Shown: piece after piece, positions 7,038 to 14,395 of the stretch | How positions within the stretch are numbered: the stretch's first letter is position 1 | How the letters are laid out: every line of letters begins with the position of its first letter | Origin: an uncultured Collinsella sp. | Lineage (GTDB): Bacteria; Actinomycetota; Coriobacteriia; Coriobacteriales; Coriobacteriaceae | Reading direction: 5' to 3' | DNA: 15,536 nt | Assembly (NCBI GenBank): GCA_900551975.1 | Contig: URYA01000020.1 | Coordinates: forward strand, 1-15,536 | Made by a program: the position numbers and the translations under genes | Notes under the pieces: model-generated | Database searches by the model: none | What the model saw: the letters and a program-made list of their open reading frames with translations, nothing else | Told to the model about the DNA's origin: nothing

Positions 7038-7994
7038 CTACACCGTCCTGATGCGCGGGTTGATGAGCAGGTAGAGCATGTCAACCACGATGTTGATGAT
7101 GATGAAGGCAAGAGCAACGACGATAACGACGCCCTGAACCAGGTTCGCCTCGTTGCCCTGAACGCCCTGCAGAATCGCGGTGCCCATGCCGGGGAGGTTG
7201 AAGATAACCTCGATGACGACGGCGCCGCCCATGAGGTAACCGATCTTAAGACCGAGGGTGGTGACCGGGGTGATCAGCGCATTGCGAAGAACGTTGATGC
7301 CGACGACGACCTTCTCGGGAACGCCGGCGCCACGAGCCATACGGACATAGTCCTTGTCGAGCTCCTCGACCATGGCGGTACGCACGATACGAGTCATCTG
7401 GCCCGTCAGCGGAAATGCCAAGGCGATAGCGGGCATGATCATACGTCCCAGATAGCCAACCGGATTCGTGGTGAAGTGAGGCAGAGCACCCGATGCCGGG
7501 AGCACCTTAAGGTAGGAAGAGAACAGCAGGATCAACAGAACGGCAAGCCAGAACGACGGGGTTGCCAAGCCGGCGATGGAAAAGACGCGGATCACTTGGT
7601 CCGGCCATTTGTCGCGATACAGTGCCGCGATGACGCCGAGCAAAAACGAAACGACCGCACCGATAGCAAGACCGATAAAGGTCAGCTGCATCGTGACGGG
7701 CAGGGCCGTGGAGATGCGCTTGGCAACGGAGTTGCGAGCAGCACCATAGGTGCCCATGTCGCCATGGATCAAATCGCCCATATAGCGCACGTAGCGCACG
7801 GGCCAGGGGTCGTCCAGACCATACTTCTCATGGTACTCGGCAACCGCCTCGGGCGAGGCACCGTCACCCAACGCCGTGTAGGCGGGGTCGGTCTTGGAGA
7901 ACGACATAAGGAAGAACACCAGGACGGTGACGCCCAATGCCATGATCGGCAGCGCCACAAGACGCCTTCCAATCAAACGTAGCAAGTTGTTCAC
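7038..7994 (-). CDS. Peptide/nickel-family ABC transporter permease (DppB/OppB type)
   Basis: A 318-residue integral membrane protein, first permease of the importer. It has an N-terminal helix (about residues 10-33), the family's extracytoplasmic region with DPAY and the LIHGDMGTY-type motif (GDLGTS in relatives), then a five-helix permease core with the EAA-type loop EELDKDYVRMARGAGVPEKVVVGINVLRN-like stretch near residue 210, and the family-typical VIEVIFNLPGMG. I chose GTG at 7994, because GGGGAG lies 5 nt upstream; the open frame continues to a TTG at 8027 without a ribosome site. It is separated from the binding-protein gene by a 157-nt gap full of stem-loops, while the next gene starts 3 nt after its stop. 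Confidence 0.93.
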   Translation of the reverse strand: MNNLLRLIGRRLVALPIMALGVTVLVFFLMSFSKTDPAYTALGDGASPEAVAEYHEKYGLDDPWPVRYVRYMGDLIHGDMGTYGAARNSVAKRISTALPVTMQLTFIGLAIGAVVSFLLGVIAALYRDKWPDQVIRVFSIAGLATPSFWLAVLLILLFSSYLKVLPASGALPHFTTNPVGYLGRMIMPAIALAFPLTGQMTRIVRTAMVEELDKDYVRMARGAGVPEKVVVGINVLRNALITPVTTLGLKIGYLMGGAVVIEVIFNLPGMGTAILQGVQGNEANLVQGVVIVVALAFIIINIVVDMLYLLINPRIRTV

Positions 7995-7999
7995 GTTCT

Positions 8000-8006
8000 C
8001 TCCCCT
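8000..8006 (-). promoter_or_regulatory. Ribosome binding site of the DppB-type permease
   Basis: AGGGGAG on the minus strand, 5 nt before the GTG at 7994. It supports this start over the TTG at 8027. Confidence 0.7.
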
Positions 8007-8034
8007 TTCTTTTGTCGGTAGGACCAACTGGTAT

Positions 8035-8152
8035 ATGAGTACGGATACTCATTACAAGACCCGAGCGACATCGTTGCCGCCCGGGTCTTTGTTTCAACTA
8101 TGAGGATACGGTCCCAACGACCGACATCCTGCATACAGACTCAAGCGAGTCT
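8035..8152 (-). promoter_or_regulatory. Four consecutive stem-loops between the binding-protein and permease genes
   Basis: In transcription order: AGACTC/GAGTCT with a 4-nt loop (8137-8152, touching the stop codon); AGGAT..CGGTC/GACCG..ATCCT (8103-8130); AAGACCCG/CGGGTCTT extended by six more pairs, two of them G-U, around a 6-nt loop (8056-8089); and ATGAGTA/TACTCAT with a 4-nt loop (8035-8052). None has a U-run. In importer operons such structures often protect the binding-protein mRNA or reduce read-through, so that binding protein is made in excess. That function is inferred here. Confidence 0.6.
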
Positions 8153-9765
8153 TACGCCTTGACGGTCGCAACGCCCCTGAAGGACATGCTCGTCGTGCCG
8201 ATGCCCTTGAAGCCATCGAGAGCCTCGCCGTTGGGCGCAGTGGACGGATCGTCCCAGAAAGCGGAGACGGTCTTGACGTGGACAACGGGGTACAGAACGG
8301 CGTTGTCGGCAATGATGTCGAAGCACTCGTTCCACTTCTTCTGCTGCTCGTCGCCCTCGGCGGCAAGAGCCTCGTCCATGAGACCATGGAGCTTCTGCCA
8401 CTCAGCGGACTCCTTCCACGGGCAACGGGTCTGCATCCAGACGTTGTCGCCGTACCACCAGTTGAGCAGCAGGTCGGGGTCGGCGCCGAAGCAGGAAGGA
8501 TCGCCAGGGGCAAGGAGGATATCGTAGGCCTCGCCGCCGTCGATGGCAGCGTAGGTAGCCGGCGAGGTATCGGTCTGGATGGTCACATCGAAGCCGAGAG
8601 CGTCGAGGTCGTTCTTGACCTGGGCGGCCATGCCCTTAATCTGCTCGTTGTCGGTGGTGCGCAGGGTGATGGCACCCGGGGTGATGCCAGACTCCTCGAT
8701 GAGCTTCTTAGCCTTCTTGGCGTCGGTCTTGTACACCGTGGAAGCCTCATGATAGTTGGTGAAGCTCTTGGGCAGGTAGCAGCTGGCAGCGGTGGCAAGG
8801 CCGGCGAAGGTGTTGCTGACCATCTTCTCGGTGTCGAGCGCATACATGACAGCCTGACGGACCTTGACGTTGTTCCAAGGCTCCTTGGCGACGTTGAACA
8901 TGATGAAGCGGGTGCCGAAACCCTGAACGTTATCGATCTTGCAGCCGGCGCTCTCGAGCTGGTCGACGGCGTCAGCGGTAACGAGCTCCATAACGAGCGT
9001 GGAGCCCTCCTGCTGAGCGGTAACGCGAGCGGTGGGGTCGGTCAGGATGCTGTACTGGATCTTCTTATCCTCGGCAGCATACTCACCGTTGTACTCGGGG
9101 TTGGGAACCAAGGTGATCTCGGTATCGGAGATAGAGTCGTACATCCAGGGGCCGGAACCGATCGGCTGCTTGGCGCGATCCTCCTCGGTCTGGGTGGCCG
9201 GGGTAACGCGGACGATGGCCAGACGATCCTTGAGCAGGGAGAAGTTGGGGACCTTAGTCTTGACCGTCACGGTGCTGGCGTCCTTGGCCTCGATGGACTC
9301 GAAGGGCTGGAAGAACGGAGCATAGGTAGCGGAAGCGGCGCAAGCGGTGTAGGAGGCAACGACATCGTCAGCGGTGACCTCGGTGCCATCGGAGAACTTG
9401 GCGCCCTTGCGGATGGTGACCTCGAAAGTGGTGTCGTCCACAGACTTGGGATCGTCGGTGGCGAGCTCGTTGAAGGTGCTGTAGTCGTGGTAATCGATGC
9501 CGTAGAGGCCCTCGACGACGTGCCAGTTAGCACCCAGGCCCACAGCGGAGCCAGTGCTGGCGGGATCGAAGCTGGACGGAGCGTAAGCGGAACCAGCGGT
9601 GATCACGCCGCCGCCACGGTTGGCGGAATCGGTGGAACCGGAAGCGGAACCCTCGTCGCTAGAGCTGCCACCGCAGCCAGTGAGACCAAGGCCGGCGACA
9701 GCAGCGACGCTGCCGGTGAGGCCGAGGAACGAACGCCTGGACATACCCTTGTTGATGATGGCCAT
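8152..9765 (-). CDS. Family 5 extracellular solute-binding lipoprotein with Tat signal
   Basis: Ligand-capturing protein of the ABC importer, anchored on the outer face of the membrane. In the 537-residue protein, SRRSFLG at 9-15 is a twin-arginine motif, followed by a hydrophobic stretch and the lipobox LTGC with Cys31 as the lipidation site. A low-complexity Gly/Ser linker (32-50) precedes the mature domain. The SBP_bac_5 fold is recognisable from the FEVTIRKGAKFSDGTEVTADDV-like block near 120-140, GSGPW, and VRQAVMYALD. The length is normal for the family. I chose ATG at 9765: SD AGGAG lies 5 nt upstream. The upstream TTG at 9780 in the same frame contains that SD and is not a likely start. 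Family 5 proteins bind peptides, nickel, oligosaccharides or sialic acid. The sialic acid assignment is from neighbours only; no ligand residues can be read from the sequence. It heads the operon. Confidence 0.93.
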   Translation of the reverse strand: MAIINKGMSRRSFLGLTGSVAAVAGLGLTGCGGSSSDEGSASGSTDSANRGGGVITAGSAYAPSSFDPASTGSAVGLGANWHVVEGLYGIDYHDYSTFNELATDDPKSVDDTTFEVTIRKGAKFSDGTEVTADDVVASYTACAASATYAPFFQPFESIEAKDASTVTVKTKVPNFSLLKDRLAIVRVTPATQTEEDRAKQPIGSGPWMYDSISDTEITLVPNPEYNGEYAAEDKKIQYSILTDPTARVTAQQEGSTLVMELVTADAVDQLESAGCKIDNVQGFGTRFIMFNVAKEPWNNVKVRQAVMYALDTEKMVSNTFAGLATAASCYLPKSFTNYHEASTVYKTDAKKAKKLIEESGITPGAITLRTTDNEQIKGMAAQVKNDLDALGFDVTIQTDTSPATYAAIDGGEAYDILLAPGDPSCFGADPDLLLNWWYGDNVWMQTRCPWKESAEWQKLHGLMDEALAAEGDEQQKKWNECFDIIADNAVLYPVVHVKTVSAFWDDPSTAPNGEALDGFKGIGTTSMSFRGVATVKA

Positions 9766-9770
9766 GTCTT

Positions 9771-9775
9771 CTCCT
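9771..9775 (-). promoter_or_regulatory. Ribosome binding site of the solute-binding protein
   Basis: AGGAG on the minus strand, 5 nt before the ATG at 9765. It lies inside the longer open frame and so decides the start. Confidence 0.75.
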
Positions 9776-9834
9776 ATCAATAGAGAATCTTACTCGGGAG
9801 CACCTAGACGTGCCCCCGCGCAACTTGCGGACGA

Positions 9835-9862
9835 TATATACCTTACCTACCGACGAACCCAA
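9835..9862 (-). promoter_or_regulatory. Possible promoter of the transport/catabolic operon
   Basis: On the minus strand a -10-like TATATA (9840-9835) follows a weak -35-like TTGGGT (9862-9857) with 16 nt between. It would start transcription near 9828, giving a leader of about 60 nt. The -35 match is only 3 of 6. An alternative is TTGTCA (9940-9935) with TAGTAA 17 nt downstream, which would put the -10 inside the dyad at 9902-9924. Confidence 0.35.
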
Positions 9863-9883
9863 CTGAGGTGCCGCGCTCGGCGA

Positions 9884-9966
9884 CCGATACATACATACGC
9901 TTGAACGGTATTTACTACCGTTCACCGAATTCGTTGACAAACGATTCGTCAGACAGTATGTATCGG
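9884..9966. promoter_or_regulatory. Nested dyads upstream of the transport operon, operator-like
   Basis: Three inverted repeats share this stretch. The innermost strong one is TGAACGGTA (9902-9910) and TACCGTTCA (9916-9924), perfect 9-bp arms around TTTAC, which looks like an operator for a dimeric regulator. A second pairs CGAATTCGT (9926-9934) with ACGATTCG (9941-9948) with one bulge. An outer pair CCGATACATAC (9884-9894) and GTATGTATCGG (9956-9966) is a perfect 11-bp repeat enclosing both. No regulator gene is in the window, so its family cannot be named. Confidence 0.55.
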
Positions 9967-9990
9967 CGAGGTGAGATATCAGTCTTCGTC

Positions 9991-10052
9991 AACCCGCAGG
10001 ATAGCAGGGTTTTCGCTTGGGTTAGTCAAACGTTTTAGCGTTAATAAAACCC
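9991..10052. terminator. Stem-loops downstream of uvrC
   Basis: Two overlapping structures are possible in this AT-richer stretch. The first is AACCCGC with GCAGGGTT (9991-10011), seven pairs with one bulged A around a 6-nt loop. On the plus strand it runs into TTTT. The second is GGGTTTT (10007-10013) with AAAACCC (10046-10052), plus an inner CGCT/AGCG. They lie about 80 nt after the uvrC stop and could end uvrC transcription. The 364-nt region 9766-10129 otherwise holds only the dyads and promoter candidate listed separately; no convincing gene is seen. Confidence 0.35.
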
Positions 10053-10129
10053 GAAACCAGCAGGCAATCATGGCGAAATAAATGGTTGAAAATCGCGCAA
10101 TCATGTATATCAGTTGTTTAGGCTCGTGT

Positions 10130-12076
10130 TTAGCTATCAGAATGGCCAGCCGCCGCCTCGGCGCGCTCGGCATTCCATGCAACGAGCGCCTCGTGGACCG
10201 CCTTGGCAACATCGGCAGGTATGCCGCGAACTTCCGCGATCTCTTGCTCGCTCGCCGCGCGCAAACGCTTCATCGAGCCAAAATGGCGCATAATGGCACG
10301 TTTTCTGGTGGGTCCCACGCCTGGAACGTCATCGAGCACCGAAACCGTCATGGCTTTGTCGCGCAATTCGCGATGGAACGTGATGGCAAATCGGTGGGAC
10401 TCATCGCGTACCTGTTTAATTAGATAGAGCGAAGCAGACCCGGTCGGCAGCACGACAGGAGTCTCGTCCCAAGGCACAAAAACTTCCTCGTCGGCCTTCG
10501 CCAAGCCACAAACTGGTATATCGAGCCCAAGAGCCTCAAGTTGCTTGATCGCAGCGGTCAATTGCGGCTTACCGCCATCGACAACGAGCAAATCGGGGCG
10601 CGAGCCAAAGCGCTCGTCGGCCATGCGCTCGGGAGCATAGCGTCGTCCCAAAACCTCGGACATCGACACGAAGTCGTTTGCCTCGTCCAATTCGGCCTGA
10701 ATTTTAAAACGACGGTACTGGCTCTTGTCGGCGCGCCCGTTGGTAAACACCACCATCGAGGCGACCGTAAAGGTGCCATGCAGTGTAGAGATATCGAAGC
10801 ACTCGATACGCAACGGCGGCGATGGCAGCGCCAACGCACTTTCGAGCTCCAGGAGCGCTTGATTGGTGCGGTCGTCAGCGTACCCCGTTCGCATCATGTA
10901 GCGCATGAGGGCATGGCGCGCATTTTTGGATGCCATATCGAGCAGACGGTACTTTTCGCCACGCTGCGGCCTATGGAGATGGCAGGAACGCTCACGCTTG
11001 CCCGCAAGCCACTCCCCCAGCGCCTCCGCATCCTCAAGCTCGACGGAAAGGTTGACCTCAGCTGGAATATCAGCCGTCTCGTCGTAATAGCGCTTAAGAA
11101 AGCCCGACTGGAGCTCGTCCTCGTCAACATCAAGACCCTTGTCGAGAATGAACTCGCAGGTGCGAACTGTTCGGCCCTCGCGAACGACGAAGACGCAAGC
11201 GGCGGAGATGGTCTCCTCGCGATAGAACCCGATGACATCGATATCGACACTGGAGGGAAAAACGACTTGCTGACGATCGTCCAGACCCCTGATGACCTCC
11301 AAACGACGTTTGACGCGTGCCGCGCGCTCAAAGTCGAGCGCCTCGGCGGCATCCGTCATCTCGGAGGTCAGCTCATCGACGACATCCTTGCGATGGCCCG
11401 ACAAAAAACGCTCGACACGCTTGACGTTCTTGGCATAGTCTGCCGGGGAAATCGCGCCGACACACGCACCCGGGCCGCGCCCGACATGGTAGTCAAAGCA
11501 GGGACGCCCGTTTTGTGCGCAAATCATATTGACGATGTCTTCCTCGCCCTTGTGGGACTCGATGGTACGGCGACAACGACGCCACTCCGCACAGGATGCA
11601 GAGCAGATGGGGATAACCTTGCGCAGCGTATCTATCGTCTCACGTGCCGCACGGCTATCGGTATAGGGGCCAAAATAGCGCGTTCCCGGCTTATGACGCT
11701 CACGCGTGTATTTGATCGCGGGATACAGGTCGCCCTTTGTAATGGCGATAAAGGGGTAGCTCTTGTCATCCTTGAGGTCGACGTTAAAGTACGGATGGTA
11801 CTGGCCGATCAGGTTGCGCTCGAGTACAAGCGCCTCATGCTCGGTTTCGACAACGATGTAGTCAAAGCTCGCCACCAGCTGCATCATCAGCGGGATCTTT
11901 TGACGCTCATCCTGCAGTGTCACGTATTGACGCATGCGGGCGCGCAGGTTTTTCGCCTTGCCCACGTAGATGACATCGCCCTTGGCATCCTTCCAAAGGT
12001 AGCATCCGGGCTGTGTGGGAACGCGCGAAACCTGCTCGGCAAGCGTTGGTATGTTGTCGTGACCGGCCACGCGCAC
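10130..12076 (-). CDS. uvrC: Excinuclease ABC subunit UvrC
   Basis: Nuclease of nucleotide excision repair that cuts on both sides of a lesion after UvrA/UvrB loading. In the 648-residue protein: GIY-YIG domain at about 23-51 (GCYLW...VIYVGKAKNLRARMRQY), UVR (UvrB-binding) motif near 215-265, RNase H-like endonuclease domain with FDIS near 425 and VVDGGKPQL near 500, and a helix-hairpin-helix pair at the end (DDVPGVGPTRKRAI). The cysteine region is unusual: cysteines are at 158, 162, 168, 186, 193 and 205, with an insertion of about 20 residues after 158, and the third cysteine of the usual GRC.GPC motif is Gly201. The start is GTG at 12076, immediately after the murJ stop, with a poor SD; the GTG at 12070 is an alternative. 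It is last of the ybaK-murJ-uvrC run. Confidence 0.97.
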   Translation of the reverse strand: MRVAGHDNIPTLAEQVSRVPTQPGCYLWKDAKGDVIYVGKAKNLRARMRQYVTLQDERQKIPLMMQLVASFDYIVVETEHEALVLERNLIGQYHPYFNVDLKDDKSYPFIAITKGDLYPAIKYTRERHKPGTRYFGPYTDSRAARETIDTLRKVIPICSASCAEWRRCRRTIESHKGEEDIVNMICAQNGRPCFDYHVGRGPGACVGAISPADYAKNVKRVERFLSGHRKDVVDELTSEMTDAAEALDFERAARVKRRLEVIRGLDDRQQVVFPSSVDIDVIGFYREETISAACVFVVREGRTVRTCEFILDKGLDVDEDELQSGFLKRYYDETADIPAEVNLSVELEDAEALGEWLAGKRERSCHLHRPQRGEKYRLLDMASKNARHALMRYMMRTGYADDRTNQALLELESALALPSPPLRIECFDISTLHGTFTVASMVVFTNGRADKSQYRRFKIQAELDEANDFVSMSEVLGRRYAPERMADERFGSRPDLLVVDGGKPQLTAAIKQLEALGLDIPVCGLAKADEEVFVPWDETPVVLPTGSASLYLIKQVRDESHRFAITFHRELRDKAMTVSVLDDVPGVGPTRKRAIMRHFGSMKRLRAASEQEIAEVRGIPADVAKAVHEALVAWNAERAEAAAGHSDS

Positions 12077-13759
12077 CTACTTGCGACGAAGCAGCGCCGA
12101 GACCTCGGGCATCTTAAGGACGACGGCAAGGCCAAAGGTAACAACAAGCGAGGCGACACCCGCAACGCAAACGTAGCCAAGAGTAATCAGAATCGAGCCG
12201 CCAAGTGCCCCGACAAAGTGTTCAAGCGCCCACATGACGCCGGCGCCTGCGGCAGCACCTAGGCCACCGAGCAAAAGGCCAAAGAAACCGCCATGTAGGA
12301 TAGATTTGACCTGAAGGCCACGCAGGCGACGACGCAGCCACCACAGCGAACAGCCGACCAAGATCACGTAGTCGACGACATACGAAAGCGCGATTGCCGG
12401 CATACCGAAGCCCAGCACAACGCCAAACAGCAGAACCGAGCCGGCCTGGCCGATGGCGGAATACAGGCAATAGCGGCTATAGGGCTTCATGTCGAGCAAG
12501 GCAGAGAAGCTCTTCTGCATCAACACGACCACGCCGTAGAGCGGCAGCGAGAGCGCCAGGTAGACAAGGTACTCGGACACCAGCGCCACGCCGGATTCAT
12601 CGAACTTGCCAGCACAGTAGATCATATTGAGCGGACGTGCGAAGACAATCAGGTACAGTGCGAACGGAATCAGGAAGAACAGCATCTGGGCGACGCCACG
12701 CGAAATGCCCGTGCGAACGCTGTCGTAATCCTTCTCCTGTGCGTCATGAGAGAGCTCGGTATAGAGCGCCGTCGAAAGCGAGGCGGCAATCAGCGCGTAG
12801 GGCAGCGTGTACCACAGGCGCGCATAGGCGATGACGGAAGGACCCGTCTCGGGCTGGACCACCAGCGCGGCAGCGTTGGTGATAGAAGTCGAGACAAACA
12901 TGCACACCGTGGCGAGCAGCGTCGGGATACCGAGCGCAATCGTCTGGCGCAGCGCGGGGTCCTTAAAGTCGATATGGATATGGGGATGCACGCCGTGCTT
13001 GCCAAGCGCGGGAATCTGACATGCCATCTGAACAAAGACACCGAGGGTCGTACCGGCCGCAATCAAGATGATGCCGGCACGTTCGCCAAACTGTGCGGAC
13101 ACGGGCGCAAAACCCATAAAGCTCGCAATGACGATCACATTGTTGAGGACCGGGGCAAACGTCGACCAAAAGTAGTCGCGGTGTGCGTTGAGAACGCCCG
13201 AGAACACCGAGCCCAAACCATAAAACAGAATCTGGATGGCAAAGAAACGGAACATGAACGCAGCGGTATCCATGCTGCCACCGTCACCCGAAAGGAACGA
13301 TTGCGTCCAGATAAAGCCCGGGGCGAACACGGTCCCCACCAACGAAATGCCACCCAGCACTAAAAGCAGAATGCCGAGCAGGTTGCCCACGTACTCGTTC
13401 GAGGCCTCGCGACCCTGCTCACGCCTCACGCCCATGTACACGGGCAAAAACGCCGTCACGAGCATGCCACCCATCACGAGTTCGTAGAGCATATTGGGCA
13501 GGTTGTTGGCGACCTGATAGGAGGACGAGAGTAGCGACATGCCGATAGCGGCCGCCATTGCCCACGTGCGGATAAAACCGGTGACGCGAGACACGATAGT
13601 CAGGATGGTCATAAGCCCGGCGGAACGACCAACCGTGGAGTAGTCCGACGAGCCCATGTCGTCAGTGTCATCTCGCGACGAAGAAGCTTCGGATGAGGGT
13701 GTCTGAGGCGCAGATTCTTTTGCAAAATGAGCTCCGCGCTTCAATTCTTCCTGCGGCAT
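12077..13759 (-). CDS. murJ: Lipid II flippase MurJ (MviN family)
   Basis: Membrane protein of the MOP superfamily that moves lipid II across the membrane for peptidoglycan synthesis. The 560-residue protein starts with a polar, Ser/Asp-rich tail of about 45 residues. It then has the family-typical first helix ILTIVSRVTGFIRTWAMA and the block YQVANNLPNMLYELVMGGMLVTAFLPVY. About 14 hydrophobic segments follow, ending in a basic LLRRK tail. The LWYTLPYALIAASLSTALYTELS stretch corresponds to the conserved seventh-eighth helix region. ATG at 13759 has AGAGGA 7 nt upstream and is 3 nt past the ybaK stop; uvrC begins at the base after its own stop. The N-terminal tail may be a lineage feature. Confidence 0.95.
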   Translation of the reverse strand: MPQEELKRGAHFAKESAPQTPSSEASSSRDDTDDMGSSDYSTVGRSAGLMTILTIVSRVTGFIRTWAMAAAIGMSLLSSSYQVANNLPNMLYELVMGGMLVTAFLPVYMGVRREQGREASNEYVGNLLGILLLVLGGISLVGTVFAPGFIWTQSFLSGDGGSMDTAAFMFRFFAIQILFYGLGSVFSGVLNAHRDYFWSTFAPVLNNVIVIASFMGFAPVSAQFGERAGIILIAAGTTLGVFVQMACQIPALGKHGVHPHIHIDFKDPALRQTIALGIPTLLATVCMFVSTSITNAAALVVQPETGPSVIAYARLWYTLPYALIAASLSTALYTELSHDAQEKDYDSVRTGISRGVAQMLFFLIPFALYLIVFARPLNMIYCAGKFDESGVALVSEYLVYLALSLPLYGVVVLMQKSFSALLDMKPYSRYCLYSAIGQAGSVLLFGVVLGFGMPAIALSYVVDYVILVGCSLWWLRRRLRGLQVKSILHGGFFGLLLGGLGAAAGAGVMWALEHFVGALGGSILITLGYVCVAGVASLVVTFGLAVVLKMPEVSALLRRK

Positions 13760-13762
13760 CGC

Positions 13763-14263
13763 TCAGTCCTCTCTCGTAATCGCGGCAACCGTCGCCCCGC
13801 AAAATGCAATTAAATCATCGGGTGCAAGCTCGAGCTGATAACCACGCTTGCCTCCCGAAATAAAAATGGTATCCCAAAGGACACACGTCTCATCAATGAG
13901 CGTCCGGTAGCGTTTTTTCATACCGACCGGGCTGCAGCCGCCGCGAACGTAGCCAGTCGCCGCAAGCAAATCCTTCACATGCATCATAACCAAGGACTTC
14001 TCCCCCGCGGCACGCGCGGCGGACTTTAGATCGAGCTCATCGGCAACAGGGATGCAGCACACGACATGGTCGTTGGACGGCGTCACGCAGACCAAGGTCT
14101 TAAATCCTTGACCGGGCTCCTCGCCAAGCTGCTCCGAAATCGCGACCCCCAGGCCCACCGACTCATCACCATCGTCTTCGTACGTATGTAGAACATAGGA
14201 AATGCCGGCGCTTTCCAGCTCGCGCATCGCATTGGTTTTTGGCGTCTTTACAGCCTTTGCCAT
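13763..14263 (-). CDS. ybaK: Cys-tRNA(Pro)/Cys-tRNA(Cys) deacylase, YbaK/EbsC family
   Basis: Trans-editing enzyme that hydrolyses cysteine wrongly charged on tRNA(Pro), acting in the cytosol. The 166-residue protein shows the family blocks FKTLV at 54-58 with a lysine (Lys55) where the family has its functional lysine, YVRGGCSPVGMKK at 105-117, and ISGGKRGYQLELAPDDLI at 135-152. The length is usual. I chose ATG at 14263, because AAAGGA lies about 6 nt upstream and the family N-terminus matches there. The open frame reaches back to 14359 but that part has no family similarity. It is the first gene of a probable ybaK-murJ-uvrC operon. Confidence 0.93.
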   Translation of the reverse strand: MAKAVKTPKTNAMRELESAGISYVLHTYEDDGDESVGLGVAISEQLGEEPGQGFKTLVCVTPSNDHVVCCIPVADELDLKSAARAAGEKSLVMMHVKDLLAATGYVRGGCSPVGMKKRYRTLIDETCVLWDTIFISGGKRGYQLELAPDDLIAFCGATVAAITRED

Positions 14264-14300
14264 GACATATCCTTTCCCTCGCATTCGGACGCAAAGATTA

Positions 14301-14306
14301 AGTATA
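14301..14306 (-). promoter_or_regulatory. Possible -10 box of the ybaK-murJ-uvrC operon
   Basis: TATACT on the minus strand matches the -10 consensus at 5 of 6 bases, about 38 nt before the ybaK start. The only -35-like sequence is GTGACG, 19 nt further upstream, which is weak and widely spaced. Confidence 0.35.
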
Positions 14307-14344
14307 TGTCCAATTCGGCTGCATACGTCACTTCGGCACAGCAA

Positions 14345-14375
14345 GCGCCATCGAATCACAAGGAGTCGATGGCGC
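14345..14375 (-). terminator. Probable uvrA terminator stem-loop
   Basis: GCGCCATCGA (14345-14354) pairs perfectly over 10 bp with TCGATGGCGC (14366-14375) around an 11-nt loop, 20 nt past the uvrA stop codon. It is followed on the minus strand by TTGCTGTG, so the U-tract is poor. The position between two transcription units supports a terminator. Confidence 0.6.
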
Positions 14376-14395
14376 CCATAAACTGAATCGCCTAT

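Noticed and set aside
3906..7982. A 1358-codon open frame on the plus strand opposite the three ABC importer genes
   Set aside because: Its codons are exact reverse complements of the codons of the minus-strand genes, which all share one frame. Its stops would need TTA, CTA or TCA in those genes, codons that GC-rich genes avoid. The minus strand carries the Walker, signature and membrane motifs; the plus-strand product is Gly/Asp/His-rich without any recognisable domain.
9766..9780. TTG at 9780 as start of the binding protein
   Set aside because: The extra codons contain the SD sequence for the ATG at 9765, and the Tat signal is complete from that ATG.
8278..9783. A 501-codon plus-strand frame opposite the binding-protein gene
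   Set aside because: Same codon-register explanation as above. No SD or family similarity, and it would end within the operon leader.
9934..10013. A plus-strand TTGACA (9934-9939), 17-nt spacer, TATGTA (9957-9962), followed by a stem-loop with TTTT at 9991-10013
   Set aside because: It could give a tiny RNA of about 45 nt, but the -10 matches only 3 of 6, the hexamers fall inside the inverted repeats, and no plus-strand gene follows. Kept as a weak possibility only.
9979..10104. A 41-codon minus-strand frame in the uvrC-to-importer gap, with a hydrophobic start
   Set aside because: No ribosome binding site before its ATG, no recognisable similarity, and it runs through the stem-loops there. 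It is more likely chance in AT-richer DNA.
10541..12262. A 573-codon plus-strand frame opposite uvrC
   Set aside because: In exact antisense register with uvrC; uvrC is certain from its domains.
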